42,148 nucleotides of DNA, from positions 1 through 42,148 of the forward strand of contig NZ_JADPKY010000020.1 in NCBI RefSeq assembly GCF_023074185.1. Reading direction: 5' to 3'. This DNA comes from Bradyrhizobium sp. 132 (GTDB taxonomy: Bacteria; Pseudomonadota; Alphaproteobacteria; Rhizobiales; Xanthobacteraceae). Below are positions 1 to 12,369 of this stretch, piece after piece (the first letter of the stretch is position 1; every line of letters begins with the position of its first letter). The position numbers and the translations under genes were made by a program. A model generated the notes under the pieces. That model was not told the origin of the DNA, searched no databases, and was given only the letters and a program-made list of their open reading frames with translations.

Positions 1-90
1 AAGGATGATCGAGCAACATCGTCGTCTCCAGGTTGGGTGGTATTGCAACCTCAGTCTGGCCTCAGACTTGGTCGCTATCCACTCCCCATG

Positions 91-122
91 GAATCTTCGT
101 CGCTGCGCTCCTCGCAATGACA
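91..122. repeat. Partial intergenic repeat (cgcaatgac family)
   Basis: The stretch ending in ctcctcgcaatgac matches the right arm of the complete inverted repeat at 23001-23087 (gcttcgtcgc...ctcctcgcaatgacg). Only one arm is visible here; no clear left arm is seen in bases 1-90, so it is either a solo remnant or an element cut by the window edge. Related sequence is common between Bradyrhizobium genes (established impression of the genus, not checked). Bases 1-90 hold nothing else I can name. Confidence 0.5.
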
Positions 123-131
123 AAAGGGATA

Positions 132-169
132 AAACAAGCCCGCCGTCCCCCAAGACGGCGGGCTTGTTT
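132..169. terminator. Bidirectional intrinsic terminator
   Basis: A perfect 16-base inverted repeat (132-147 and 154-169) with a 6-base loop. The GC-rich core cccgccgtc/gacggcggg is flanked by A-rich sequence on the left and T-rich sequence on the right, so both strands read as a stem followed by a T-rich tail. It lies 81 bases past the stop of the minus-strand RlpA-type gene, whose transcript it would end. Confidence 0.85.
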
Positions 170-250
170 CACCCGCGCTGATCCCGCTGCTCACACGTCC
201 ATGCGGACGATGACGGGAACTGCACTTGTGCGGTGAGGCGCTGTCGCGCC

Positions 251-760
251 CTAGGAGACGACTTCCGCCGTGACGCGGCCGACGCCGGCACCGGTGAGGC
301 CGATGGCCCGGGCAGCGCCCGTGGAGAGGTCAAGGACACGGCCGCGAATGAACGGTCCACGGTCGTTGATGGTGACGATGACGCTCGAGCCGCCATGGGT
401 GACGCGCAGCTTGGTGCCGAACGGCAGCGAACGGTGCGCCGCGGTCATGGCGTTCTGGTTGAAGCGCTGGCCCGAGGCGGTCTTGCTGCCGGACTCGTTG
501 CCGTAGAACGAAGCCATGCCGGAGAAGCTGCGGCCCGTGCCCGACGACGGCGTCATCGACGCATTGGCGCTGCGCCAGTCGGAGGTCGTGCTGGCATCGT
601 TTTCGGCGTGGTGGCGGTGATGATGGTGAGAATACCGATGGTGATGCCGGGATTTTGCGGAAGCTTCGGTGGCAGTTCCACCGACGAGGAGTGTTGCGGC
701 AACGAAAGCGATCGCCGTACGCGGCCGGGTCACAGAGCCCAGCATCTTCAAAGACAGCAT
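251..760 (-). CDS. RlpA-like septal ring lytic transglycosylase family protein
   Basis: 169 residues. The N-terminus is a signal peptide (hydrophobic stretch about 15-30, then ASA before Lys36), so the product is exported. Residues 39-51 are almost all His (HHHRYSHHHHRHH), an odd insert. The C-terminal half is the double-psi beta-barrel of the RlpA/3D family: GMASFYG at 81-87, LPFGTKLRV at 112-120, VTINDRGPF at 129-137, RVLDLS at 141-146. The family binds or cleaves peptidoglycan lacking stem peptides and acts at septa. There is no SPOR domain and no lipobox Cys, so it is a short, soluble-periplasmic version; catalytic activity is not proven by homology alone. The gene stands alone, with a terminator behind it and a 635-base gap in front. 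Confidence 0.85.
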   Translation of the reverse strand: MLSLKMLGSVTRPRTAIAFVAATLLVGGTATEASAKSRHHHRYSHHHHRHHAENDASTTSDWRSANASMTPSSGTGRSFSGMASFYGNESGSKTASGQRFNQNAMTAAHRSLPFGTKLRVTHGGSSVIVTINDRGPFIRGRVLDLSTGAARAIGLTGAGVGRVTAEVVS

Positions 761-1395
761 TTAATGGTCCTAAGCTAGTATTGCCACATATGAGGCAAGT
801 GGAGCCCTCGTAAGTTTGTGAGCGGGATGGCGTTTCGATTCCTAATGAGGCGTGAATTGGGCAGTAAATCCGTTCTATGTCCTCATGAAACATCTTGTTA
901 CTGTCGACCGGTATTTAGCTGATGTCCCGTAACCTTTGATTGTAATGTTTTGTTAACCGGACAATTACTTAGAAATACTGTAAACGGAAGTCATCGCTTT
1001 CAGTGTTTAGAATTGGGTAAGTATTCGGCGAGTGAACCGGCGGGGCAGGAATCACGCCTCAGCGATCCGTGTTCATGGCCGCTATGCGCTCAGGGCAGGA
1101 ACAAATGGGCGGGCATCGGCGCCAAGCGCGCGACAATTCCGTCAGGTGGCAGGTCGTCGTTGCGTCGTCTTGGACTGCGACGGACTGGCGAAAGAACGTC
1201 GTGCCTTTAATTTGGCGTCATGTTGCACGTGCGCGCCTGCTATGTTAGCAAAGCCGCGATTTTAACGAGCCCGGCACGTACCGTGCGGGGTCGAAAATCG
1301 AAGTCCCGCTTGAATTCCAAGGGCTTGGATCGCTTGGCGCCGCTTTGTGGCGACGGTTTTTCCCTTGCGAGTTTGACAGCAAAAAGAGCACGTCT
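761..1395. other. Gene-free stretch between rlpA-like gene and atpH
   Basis: 635 bases with noticeably more A/T than the neighbouring genes, especially around 780-1020. The reading frames here have no domain-like composition and no usable ribosome-binding sites. It should hold the divergent promoters for the RlpA-like gene and for the atp operon, but I could not pick a convincing -35/-10 pair for either. No tRNA or riboswitch-like structure was recognised. Confidence 0.5.
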
Positions 1396-3485
<2,090 letters not shown>

Positions 3486-3491
3486 GATAGC

Positions 3492-3583
3492 CGTCGCATG
3501 GCCGGGCTTCTTGTCCCGGCCGTCCGTGCCTCATCGCATGGCGACGAAGACGTGGATGCCCGGGACTAGCCCGGGCATGACGA
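3492..3583. repeat. Intergenic inverted repeat inside the atp operon (gccggg/cccggc family)
   Basis: Left arm cgtcgcatggccgggctt... and right arm ...cccgggactagcccgggc atgacga are imperfect reverse complements, so the transcript would fold into a long hairpin between atpA and atpG. A diverged copy with the same layout (catggccgggcttg ... aacgtggatgcc) lies at 16973-17048 against the end of proB. It could set the relative amounts of atpA and atpG message, but that is inference. Confidence 0.7.
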
Positions 3584-3639
3584 CAGGGACAGGCTAACGG
3601 TCTGATCGCAAGAGATCGAACCGTCGGGGTGAACGAAGA

Positions 3640-4515
3640 ATGGCCTCACTTAAAGACATGCGGGTTCGCATCGCCTCGACCAAGGCGACGCAGAAGATCA
3701 CCAAGGCCATGCAGATGGTCGCCGCGTCCAGATTGCGCCGCGCCCAGCAAGCGGCCGAGGCGGCGCGGCCCTATGCCGACAAGATGAGCGCGGTGATCTC
3801 CAACATCGCCAGCGCCGCTGCGGGTTCTCCCGGCGCGCCGGCGCTGCTGTCCGGCACCGGCAAGGACCAGATTCACCTGCTGCTGGTCTGCACCGGCGAG
3901 CGCGGCCTGTCCGGCGCTTTCAACTCCTCGATCGTGCGCCTCGCGCGCGAGCGCGCACAGGCGCTGATTGCGCAGGGCAAGGAAGTCAAATTCTTCTGCG
4001 TCGGGCGCAAGGGTTATGAGCAGCTCCGCCGCCTGTTCGACAAGCAGATCGTCGAGCACCTCGATCTGCGCAGCGTTCGCCAGCTCGGCTTCGTCAACGC
4101 CGAGGACATCGCGAAGAAGGTTCTGGCGCGTTTCGACGCCGGCGAGTTCGACGTCTGCACGCTGTTCTACTCGCAGTTCAAGTCGGTGATTGCGCAAATC
4201 CCGACCGCGCAGCAGATCATTCCGCTGACTGTGGAAGCAAAGGCGGCGAACGCGCCGTCGACGTCCTACGACTACGAGCCGGAGGAGGACGAACTTCTCT
4301 CCGGCCTGTTGCCGCGCAATATCGCCGTGCAGATCTTCCGCGCGCTCCTGGAAAACAACGCTTCGTTCTACGGCGCGCAGATGAGCTCGATGGACAATGC
4401 CACCCGCAATGCCGGCGAAATGATCCGCAAGCAAACCCAGATCTATAACCGAACCCGTCAAGCCCAGATCACCAAGGAGCTGATCGAGATCATCTCCGGC
4501 GCCGAGGCGGTCTGA
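3640..4515 (+). CDS. atpG: ATP synthase F1 subunit gamma
   Basis: 291 residues, the central rotor shaft of F1 linking the catalytic head to the c-ring. The conserved N-terminal helix ([36 protein letters not shown]...) and the C-terminal helix ([30 protein letters not shown]) are intact. As in other alphaproteobacteria, an insert rich in Glu/Pro (about residues 200-220, [12 protein letters not shown]) lies before the C-terminal helix. Third gene of the atp operon; atpD follows after 54 bases. Confidence 0.97.
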   Translation: MASLKDMRVRIASTKATQKITKAMQMVAASRLRRAQQAAEAARPYADKMSAVISNIASAAAGSPGAPALLSGTGKDQIHLLLVCTGERGLSGAFNSSIVRLARERAQALIAQGKEVKFFCVGRKGYEQLRRLFDKQIVEHLDLRSVRQLGFVNAEDIAKKVLARFDAGEFDVCTLFYSQFKSVIAQIPTAQQIIPLTVEAKAANAPSTSYDYEPEEDELLSGLLPRNIAVQIFRALLENNASFYGAQMSSMDNATRNAGEMIRKQTQIYNRTRQAQITKELIEIISGAEAV

Positions 4516-6505
<1,990 letters not shown>

Positions 6506-6506
<1 letters not shown>

Positions 6507-6530
6507 GCCCCGGCGCATCGCACCGGGGCT
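6506..6530 (+). terminator. Hairpin at the end of the atp operon
   Basis: agccccgg (6506-6513) and ccggggct (6523-6530) form an 8-base-pair stem with a 9-base loop that begins in the atpC stop codon. The following sequence (caagctacaaatt) has no T-run, so it is a weak intrinsic terminator or an mRNA 3' stabiliser. Confidence 0.45.
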
Positions 6531-6656
6531 CAAGCTACAAATTCCTGAATAAGTTCAGCGCTCGTCACGGAAGTGGCGGGCGCTGAAACTTTGTTGCACC
6601 GCGTCGCCGATAGCGGCATTCTGCGCTGGCGAATTTTGTTTCGGGGCGGGCAGCAG

Positions 6657-8225
6657 ATGAAACGCAAGATCGCAGCGATTTTCGCGGCCGATATTGCCGG
6701 TTACTCAAGGCTGGTCGCGGAAGACGAGGAGGAGACGCTGCGGCGTATGGCCTCCTATCGTGAGGTCGTCGACGATTTCATTGCGAAGGCCGGCGGTCGC
6801 ATCTTCAACACGGCAGGCGACGCCGTGCTCGCGGAGTTTCCAAGCGCGGTCGATGCGGTGCGCTGCGCGATCGACATCCAGGAACCCCTGCGAACCCGCA
6901 ACATGGCCTATCCGCCGAGCCGGCAGATGTCGTTCCGCATCGGCATCACCATCGGCGACGTGGTCGAGCGCGACGGCGATCTGCTCGGTGATGGCGTCAA
7001 TATCGCCGCCCGGCTCGAGGGCCTCGCCGAGGTCGGTGGCATCTGCGTCTCCCGCGCCGTGCACGAGCAGGTCGCCAACAAGCTGTCGGTGCAGTTCGCC
7101 GATATCGGCGCTCAGGAGGTCAAGAACATCCCGACGCCGGTGCACGCCTACATGGTGGCGATGCGGCGCGTGGACGGCAGTTACGCAACGCCGCAGATCA
7201 AGAAGGTGGCGAAAGTAGCGCCCGCGCTGAACTGGATGTGACCGCTGGTGGTCGGTGTCGTCTCCGTTGTCGCGATCGCTGTCGGCGGCTTCCTCTATTT
7301 CACCAAGCTCGAGACCAACAAGGCGCCGGCGATCGCAGCGATCGCGCCAGGCCCAGCATCAAGCCCGATGCCCATGCCGGCACCATCCGCCTCGCCGATG
7401 GTCGGCAAGTTTCCTGCCGACAGCGTGCCCTTCATCGGCGAGCGCATCCGCGGCTACCTCGGTGGCGAATATTCCGTCGCCGGCGACTACAAGGCCTTTG
7501 CGCTGAACGTCGGCGGTATCACCGGCTCCGCGCTCAATCAGCCAAACGAGGAAGCCGCGCGCAACGCTGCGCTCGATCAGTGTCAGAAGCGGGCGGATGC
7601 CGCGCAGTCGCCGCGGCCCTGCGAGCTCTATGCGGTCGGCAACAATGTCGTCTACACGCACGGCAAGCCGCCGATGCCGCCGCAGCCCTTTATCCGGCAC
7701 GATCCAATGACCGAGCGCGCCTTCGTCCCAAAGGACTTTCCGATGGTGCGCGATCCCGCAAAAGTCCGGCTCGAGAACATGTTCGTCCCCGCGGCAAAAT
7801 CCCGCTCGGTCGCGCTCGGCCCGGGCGGTCAATATTTCATGGTGATGGGCGCATCATCCGCCGACGACGCTGCGCGGCGCTCCCTGGAATCGTGCGGCGC
7901 GATCGCCGGCGTCGCCTGCATGGTCGTTGCGGTCGACGAGAATTTCGTCGTGCCGATCCCGACCCTGCTGAGGATCACCGGCTTCTTCCATGCGGCGTCC
8001 AATGCCTCGATCGCCACAGATGCGCGCGACGAGGTCGTGCGCAAGCTCGCCGATGGCATGGGCTGGAACGCAGTCGCGGTCGGCACCGCGGGCCGGCCGG
8101 GCGTCGGCCTGAAGGCCGCGGACGAGCAGACCGCCGTCAATTCCGCGCTCGCCGACTGCGCCAGGCGCGACAGCGATTGCCACGTCATCGCGATCGGCCC
8201 GTTTACGGTGGGACCGGTGAATTAG
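6657..8225 (+). pseudogene. Class III adenylate cyclase with internal stop codon (catalytic domain plus membrane-anchored C-terminal part)
   Basis: One reading frame runs from ATG 6657 to TAG/TAA at 8223-8225 except for a single TGA at 7239-7241. The first 194 residues are a complete class III nucleotidyl cyclase domain: metal-binding Asp12 in AADIAGYSRL and Asp55 in NTAGDAVLAEF, and the transition-state pair Asn115/Arg119 in GDGVNIAARLE. After the stop, in the same frame, comes a transmembrane segment (VVSVVAIAVGGFLYF) and then three repeats, each with a Cys pair in the pattern A..A...C...C.v.a.g (like DUF4189): ALDQCQ...PCELYAVG, SLESCG...ACMVVAVDE, ALADCA..DSDCHVIAIG. A TGG to TGA change at a Trp codon (NWM-stop-PLVVG) explains the break. 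The cytoplasmic cyclase could still be made and be active but would lose its anchor and periplasmic domain; alternatively the stop is a sequencing error. A GTG at 7248 could restart the second half. Confidence 0.75.
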
Positions 8226-8269
8226 GCGTGTGCTGATTAGGCCCGATCGTTAACGCTTGCGAGATGCGC

Positions 8270-8400
8270 TCCCTCCCCCCTTGTGGGGCTCGCTTGCGGG
8301 GGAGGGCTGGGGAGAGGGTGCATCTGCAAAGACACAGTCCCTAAACGGAGAAAGCCCTCACCCGGCACTTCGCGCCGACCTCTCCCGCAAGCGGGAGAGG
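8270..8400. repeat. Intergenic repeat of nested hairpins (ctctcccgc family)
   Basis: Two hairpins lie side by side: ccctccccc (8271-8279) with gggggaggg (8298-8306), and cctctcccgc (8379-8388) with gcgggagagg (8391-8400, 2-base loop). The outer parts (cttgcgggggagggctggggagaggg and ccctcacccggc...) are also roughly complementary, so the whole can fold as one long palindrome. It fills the gap between the broken cyclase gene and the end of the first Nudix gene, where transcripts from both sides converge. Confidence 0.7.
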
Positions 8401-8492
8401 CTGAGCGAACCCGTGGCTGGTTGTGCGGTCACCCATGCCCGTCCTAAGCGCTGGAATGCGCTCTGCAACGACACCGGCTTGTTCTCGCGTTT

Positions 8493-9014
8493 TTAGTTTG
8501 CGAAGGGCGCAAACTGTTGGGCCACCGCGCGGTAGACCTCGCGGCGGAACGGGACCACGACATCGGGGACACGGTCGAGCCGCTCCCAGCGCCAGGCGTC
8601 GAACTCCGCGGGCTGGTCGTTGCGCGGTGTCAACGGATCGATCTCGTCATCCTTGCCGGTGAAGCGCAGGGCGAACCATTTTTGACGCTGCCCGCGGAAT
8701 TTCGCCAGCCGATGCGTCTGCGGTCCATCGTAAGGCGGGAATTCGTAAGTCAGCCAGTCGGTCTCGCCGAGATAGGTTGCGCTCTTGACGCTGGTCTCTT
8801 CCCAGAGCTCGCGCAGGGCCGCATCGCGCAGGTCCTCGCCCTCGTCGACGCCGCCTTGCGGCATCTGCCAATCGAGGCCCGGCAGGACGATCTCGGGTCC
8901 GTCGCCCTTGAAGCGATGCCCGATCAGCACCCGGCCGTCGGCATTGAACAGCGCGATACCCACGTTGGGGCGATAAGGCTTTTGATCGGTCACGTGCGGA
9001 TCTCTCGTCGTCAT
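8493..9014 (-). CDS. rppH: RNA pyrophosphohydrolase, RppH/NudH type (copy 1)
   Basis: 173 residues. RppH removes pyrophosphate from the 5' triphosphate of mRNA, opening it to RNase E decay; the plant and bacterial relatives also hydrolyse dinucleoside polyphosphates. Complete Nudix box at 54-76 (GGVDEGEDLRDAALRELWEETSV), preceded by WQMPQ, and the RppH-type block [11 protein letters not shown]. Second of two tandem copies: the other begins 42 bases upstream. The two share [19 protein letters not shown] and [21 protein letters not shown] but are clearly diverged elsewhere. Which copy is the main RppH cannot be told from sequence. Confidence 0.88.
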   Translation of the reverse strand: MTTRDPHVTDQKPYRPNVGIALFNADGRVLIGHRFKGDGPEIVLPGLDWQMPQGGVDEGEDLRDAALRELWEETSVKSATYLGETDWLTYEFPPYDGPQTHRLAKFRGQRQKWFALRFTGKDDEIDPLTPRNDQPAEFDAWRWERLDRVPDVVVPFRREVYRAVAQQFAPFAN

Positions 9015-9056
9015 TCCAGGCGATGCATTAGCATCAACCTGGAATGGCGACTTGAA

Positions 9057-9560
9057 CTAATCCTCCGCCAGCGCGGAAAATTCCTTCACTACGCGCTCAT
9101 AGACCGGGCGCTTGAACGGGACGATCAGCCCGGTCAGGTTCTTCATCGGCTCCCAGCGCCAGTTCACGAACTCGGCCTTGTGACCGCCGCCGGGCTTTTC
9201 GACGTTGATCTCGCTGTCCTTGCCGGTGAAGCGGACCGCAAACCATTTCTGGCGCTGGCCGCGATAGCGACCCTTCCAGGCGCGGCCCGCAACAGTGCGC
9301 GGAATGTCGTAAGTGAGCCAGTCCGGAACCTCGCCGAGCCGCTCGACCGAGCGCACGCTGGTCTCCTCGTAGAGCTCGCGCCTGGCGGCGTCCCAATTGT
9401 CCTCGCCGGGATCGACGCCGCCCTGCGGCATCTGCCAGACATGGGTGTCGTCGACATGCTCGATGCCGCCGGCGCGGCGGCCGATGAACACCAGGCCTTG
9501 CTTGTTGATCAGCATCACGCCGACGCAGGTCCGGTAGGGCAGATCCTCGTAACGCGCCAT
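9057..9560 (-). CDS. rppH: RNA pyrophosphohydrolase, RppH/NudH type (copy 2)
   Basis: 167 residues. Nudix box at 47-69 ([23 protein letters not shown]) with WQMPQ before it and the [18 protein letters not shown] block after it. The N-terminal sequence [26 protein letters not shown] is the classic start of alphaproteobacterial RppH/NudH (compare PYRPNVGIALFN in copy 1), so this one is the closer match to the common orthologue. It lies 76 bases behind the polysaccharide deacetylase gene, in the arrangement ctpA - deacetylase - rppH common in rhizobia, so an operon is likely. Confidence 0.9.
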   Translation of the reverse strand: MARYEDLPYRTCVGVMLINKQGLVFIGRRAGGIEHVDDTHVWQMPQGGVDPGEDNWDAARRELYEETSVRSVERLGEVPDWLTYDIPRTVAGRAWKGRYRGQRQKWFAVRFTGKDSEINVEKPGGGHKAEFVNWRWEPMKNLTGLIVPFKRPVYERVVKEFSALAED

Positions 9561-9636
9561 TCCGCCAGACCTCTCGCATGCTGTCGGTAAGGCTTGATCC
9601 GGCCCCGCAGGACCCGCGCCGTACCAATCCGTTGAT

Positions 9637-10866
9637 TTAGCTGGATTTTGATTTCAGCATCGCGGTTGTCAATGGCACCAAAAGGATACCTCGGTCGCTC
9701 AATGTCTTGGTCCAGGCGCCGATGCGCTCGATCGAGACCGGGAGGGCGGAGGCGGTGCCCACGGCCGCGCCGCGCTCGCGCGCCGCCGCTTCGAGCTTAT
9801 TCAGGGCGCGGTCGATCTCGGCCGGGGTCGGCACCACGTCGATCGCGATGTCGCCCCTACCGAACGGCATCGCCTGGCTTGCCGCGGCCTGGGGCGCGAT
9901 GCTGCGGGGCGAGGAGCCGTCGTCGAAGAAGCCGAGGCCACGTTTGGCCGCCTCGCGGATGATCGGCTGCATCGCCGGCTCCGTGGCGATGAAGCGGGCG
10001 CCCATGAAATTGGTGAGGCCGGCATAGCCCTGCATCCGGCTCAGATGCCAGTACAGGCGGTCCATGTTCTGGTCGGCACTCAGCGAGGTCAGCAGCGTCT
10101 GCGGTCCCGGATCGTTGTCGGGGAAGTCGTAGGGCTCCATCGGGATCTGGAGGAAGATCTCGTGGCGCTGGGCGCGGGCTCGCTCGGCGAGTTTTCCTGG
10201 ATCGGAACCATAAGGCGTGAAGGCCAGCGTCACCGCCGCCGGCAGCCTCATGATGGCGTCGGTGGTCTTGGCTGCGCCGACGCCGAGGCCGCCAATCAGG
10301 ATCGCAACCACGGGCATCTTGGCGGCCTTGGCGCGGTCGGCATCCGCCGCATAGACGTTGAACGGTTTCAGATCCCCGGCAACCACGGGGATCATGCCGT
10401 AGCGCGATTTCTCAAGGAGTTTTGGGTCGATCCCGGTCATGACGGGCGGCGGTGCGGAGGCCGCTCCGCCCTTGTCGGCGGGATCGCTGCCGCCGATCAC
10501 CACGTCCTGGCGCGTGCCGGTGGAACCGTCGATCATGGTGACGGTCTTCTGCTCGCCCGCCTGCTTCGGCGCTTCCCTGGTCTCGTGCTTGCTTTCCTGT
10601 TTGCTTTCCTGGCCGTGGCCGGAAGCGGCCGGCTTCTCGTCGCTGGCCTTGTCCGTAGCTTGGGGCTCGCGGATCGCGAGCCGCGTCATCGGCTCGCCAC
10701 CGAGCGGATCCTTGTTGAAGATCGCGAAGCCGGCAAAAGCGACCAGGAACAGGCCGAGCAGCATCGCAAGCGCCTGCATGGCCGTGAACGGCAGCCGCCG
10801 CCGGTGTTTGCGGCGCGGCTTATCCTGTCCGAGCGGGGCGCTCAGATCATCGGCCGTTTCAGTCAT
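9637..10866 (-). CDS. Divergent polysaccharide deacetylase family protein (DUF610/YibQ-like)
   Basis: 409 residues from the ATG at 10866 ([13 protein letters not shown]); an in-frame start at 10956 would add 30 residues that cross a terminator region and look non-coding. A basic patch ([12 protein letters not shown]) precedes one transmembrane helix at about 27-50, so the protein is anchored with its bulk in the periplasm. A low-complexity linker rich in Lys/Glu/Ser follows, then the NodB-like fold from about residue 185 ([12 protein letters not shown]...[13 protein letters not shown]...[12 protein letters not shown], later [13 protein letters not shown] and [17 protein letters not shown]). 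The family is structurally related to NodB deacetylases, but its substrate is unknown. It follows ctpA and precedes rppH, the usual arrangement. Confidence 0.85.
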   Translation of the reverse strand: MTETADDLSAPLGQDKPRRKHRRRLPFTAMQALAMLLGLFLVAFAGFAIFNKDPLGGEPMTRLAIREPQATDKASDEKPAASGHGQESKQESKHETREAPKQAGEQKTVTMIDGSTGTRQDVVIGGSDPADKGGAASAPPPVMTGIDPKLLEKSRYGMIPVVAGDLKPFNVYAADADRAKAAKMPVVAILIGGLGVGAAKTTDAIMRLPAAVTLAFTPYGSDPGKLAERARAQRHEIFLQIPMEPYDFPDNDPGPQTLLTSLSADQNMDRLYWHLSRMQGYAGLTNFMGARFIATEPAMQPIIREAAKRGLGFFDDGSSPRSIAPQAAASQAMPFGRGDIAIDVVPTPAEIDRALNKLEAAARERGAAVGTASALPVSIERIGAWTKTLSDRGILLVPLTTAMLKSKSS

Positions 10867-10960
10867 GCGCGATCCCGAATCACTCACCCATGACGATACC
10901 ACGGCGGGGTCAAGCGGCGGCAGGCCGGGATAGGCCGGGGGTGTCTGGCGTTCCAAGCAA

Positions 10961-10987
10961 AAAGGGCGGCTCCGTGAGCCGCCCTTT
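10961..10987 (-). terminator. Intrinsic terminator of the ctpA transcript
   Basis: aaagggcggct (10961-10971) and agccgcccttt (10977-10987) form an 11-base-pair stem with a 5-base loop. Read on the minus strand, the stem is followed by TTTTTGC, a proper U-tract, 24 bases past the ctpA stop. It separates ctpA from the deacetylase gene. Confidence 0.85.
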
Positions 10988-11010
10988 CCGTCAGATCGCG
11001 ATGCGCCGAC

Positions 11011-12369
11011 CTAGTTTGCCGCTTTGGGCTTGTCGGTCGTGGTCTTGTTGTCGCCGCCCGGCGTAGGCGCCGCGGAGGCGCTGTTCTTGATGCCATGGAG
11101 CAAATCGTCGGCGAGCTTGAGCGCCTTGTCGTCCTTGGCGTCCGGCGGCACGTAGGACTGCGACCCGGTCTTCTCGTCGCCGTCGTTCTTGAGATGGCCG
11201 CGCAGCGAAGCCTCGCCCTTGGTGTCGGTGCGCGACTTCAGTTCGTCCGGCACGTCCTGCAGCACTTCGATGTCGGGCACGATGCCCTTGGCCTGGATCG
11301 ACTTGCCCGACGGCGTGTAGTAGCGCGCCGTGGTCAGACGCAGCGCGCCGTTGCCCGAGCCGAGCGGAATGATGGTCTGCACCGAGCCCTTGCCGAACGA
11401 GCGCGTGCCGACGATGGTCGCGCGCTTGTGGTCCTGCAGCGCGCCGGCGACGATCTCCGACGCCGAGGCCGAGCCGCCATTGACCAGCACGATGACCGGC
11501 TTGCCCTTGGTGAGGTCGCCCGCATGCGCGGTACGGCGCTGGGTCTCATCGGCGTTGCGGCCGCGGGTTGAGACGATTTCGCCCTTCTCCAGGAAGGAGT
11601 CGGAGACGGTGACCGCTTCCTCGAGCAGGCCGCCCGGATTGTTGCGGAGGTCGATGACGTAGCCCTTCAGCTTGTCGCCGATCTGATTCGAGAGGTTGGC
11701 GACCTCGCGCTTCAGGCCTTCGGTGGTCTGCTCGTTGAAGGTGGTGATGCGGATATAGGCGATGTCGTCGGCCTCGATGCGGGCGCGCACCGAGCGGACG
11801 CGGATGTTGTCGCGCACCAGCGTGACGTCGATCGGATTGTCCTGGCCCTTGCGGATGATCTTGAGCTTGATCTTGGTGTTGACCGGGCCGCGCATCTTCT
11901 CGACCGCCTGGTTCAGGGTCAGGCCCTGCACCGCTTCGTCGTCGAGACTGGTGATGATGTCGTTGGCCATGACGCCGGCGCGCGAGGCAGGCGTGTCGTC
12001 GATCGGCGAGACCACCTTGATCAGGCCGTCTTCCATCGTGACTTCGATGCCGAGGCCGCCGAACTCACCGCGGGTCTGCACCTGCATGTCGCGGAAGCTC
12101 TTGGCGTCCATGTAGCTCGAATGCGGATCGAGCCCGGTGAGCATGCCGCTGATGGCTGATTCGATCAGCTTGGTGTCGTCGGGCTTCTCGACATAGTCCG
12201 AGCGCACGCGCTCGAAGACGTCGCCGAAAAGGTTGAGCTGGCGATAGGTGTCCGCGGTGGCAGCCCGTGCGCTGGAGCCCATGAAGACTGCGCGCGGCTG
12301 GGTCACGAACAGCGTCAGCGCCGCACCGGTGGCCGCGCTGAGGAGGATAACTGAAGTCTTGCGCATCAT
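11011..12369 (-). CDS. ctpA: Carboxy-terminal processing protease, S41 family
   Basis: 452 residues. A periplasmic serine protease with Ser/Lys dyad that trims C-termini of secreted proteins; alphaproteobacterial CtpA degrades or processes murein hydrolases and outer-membrane proteins. Signal sequence in the first ~27 residues; PDZ domain around 88-175 (GEFGGLGIEVTMEDGLIKVVSPIDDTPASRAGVMANDII); S41 domain after it. Catalytic Ser302 in GGSASASEIVAG and Lys327 in RSFGKGSVQ are 25 residues apart, as in E. coli Prc. The tail (about 380-452) is charged, low-complexity. Its start overlaps the stop of the envC-like gene by 4 bases (ATGA), so the protease and a murein-hydrolase activator are translated together, which suggests a shared role in cell-wall turnover. 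Confidence 0.95.
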   Translation of the reverse strand: MMRKTSVILLSAATGAALTLFVTQPRAVFMGSSARAATADTYRQLNLFGDVFERVRSDYVEKPDDTKLIESAISGMLTGLDPHSSYMDAKSFRDMQVQTRGEFGGLGIEVTMEDGLIKVVSPIDDTPASRAGVMANDIITSLDDEAVQGLTLNQAVEKMRGPVNTKIKLKIIRKGQDNPIDVTLVRDNIRVRSVRARIEADDIAYIRITTFNEQTTEGLKREVANLSNQIGDKLKGYVIDLRNNPGGLLEEAVTVSDSFLEKGEIVSTRGRNADETQRRTAHAGDLTKGKPVIVLVNGGSASASEIVAGALQDHKRATIVGTRSFGKGSVQTIIPLGSGNGALRLTTARYYTPSGKSIQAKGIVPDIEVLQDVPDELKSRTDTKGEASLRGHLKNDGDEKTGSQSYVPPDAKDDKALKLADDLLHGIKNSASAAPTPGGDNKTTTDKPKAAN

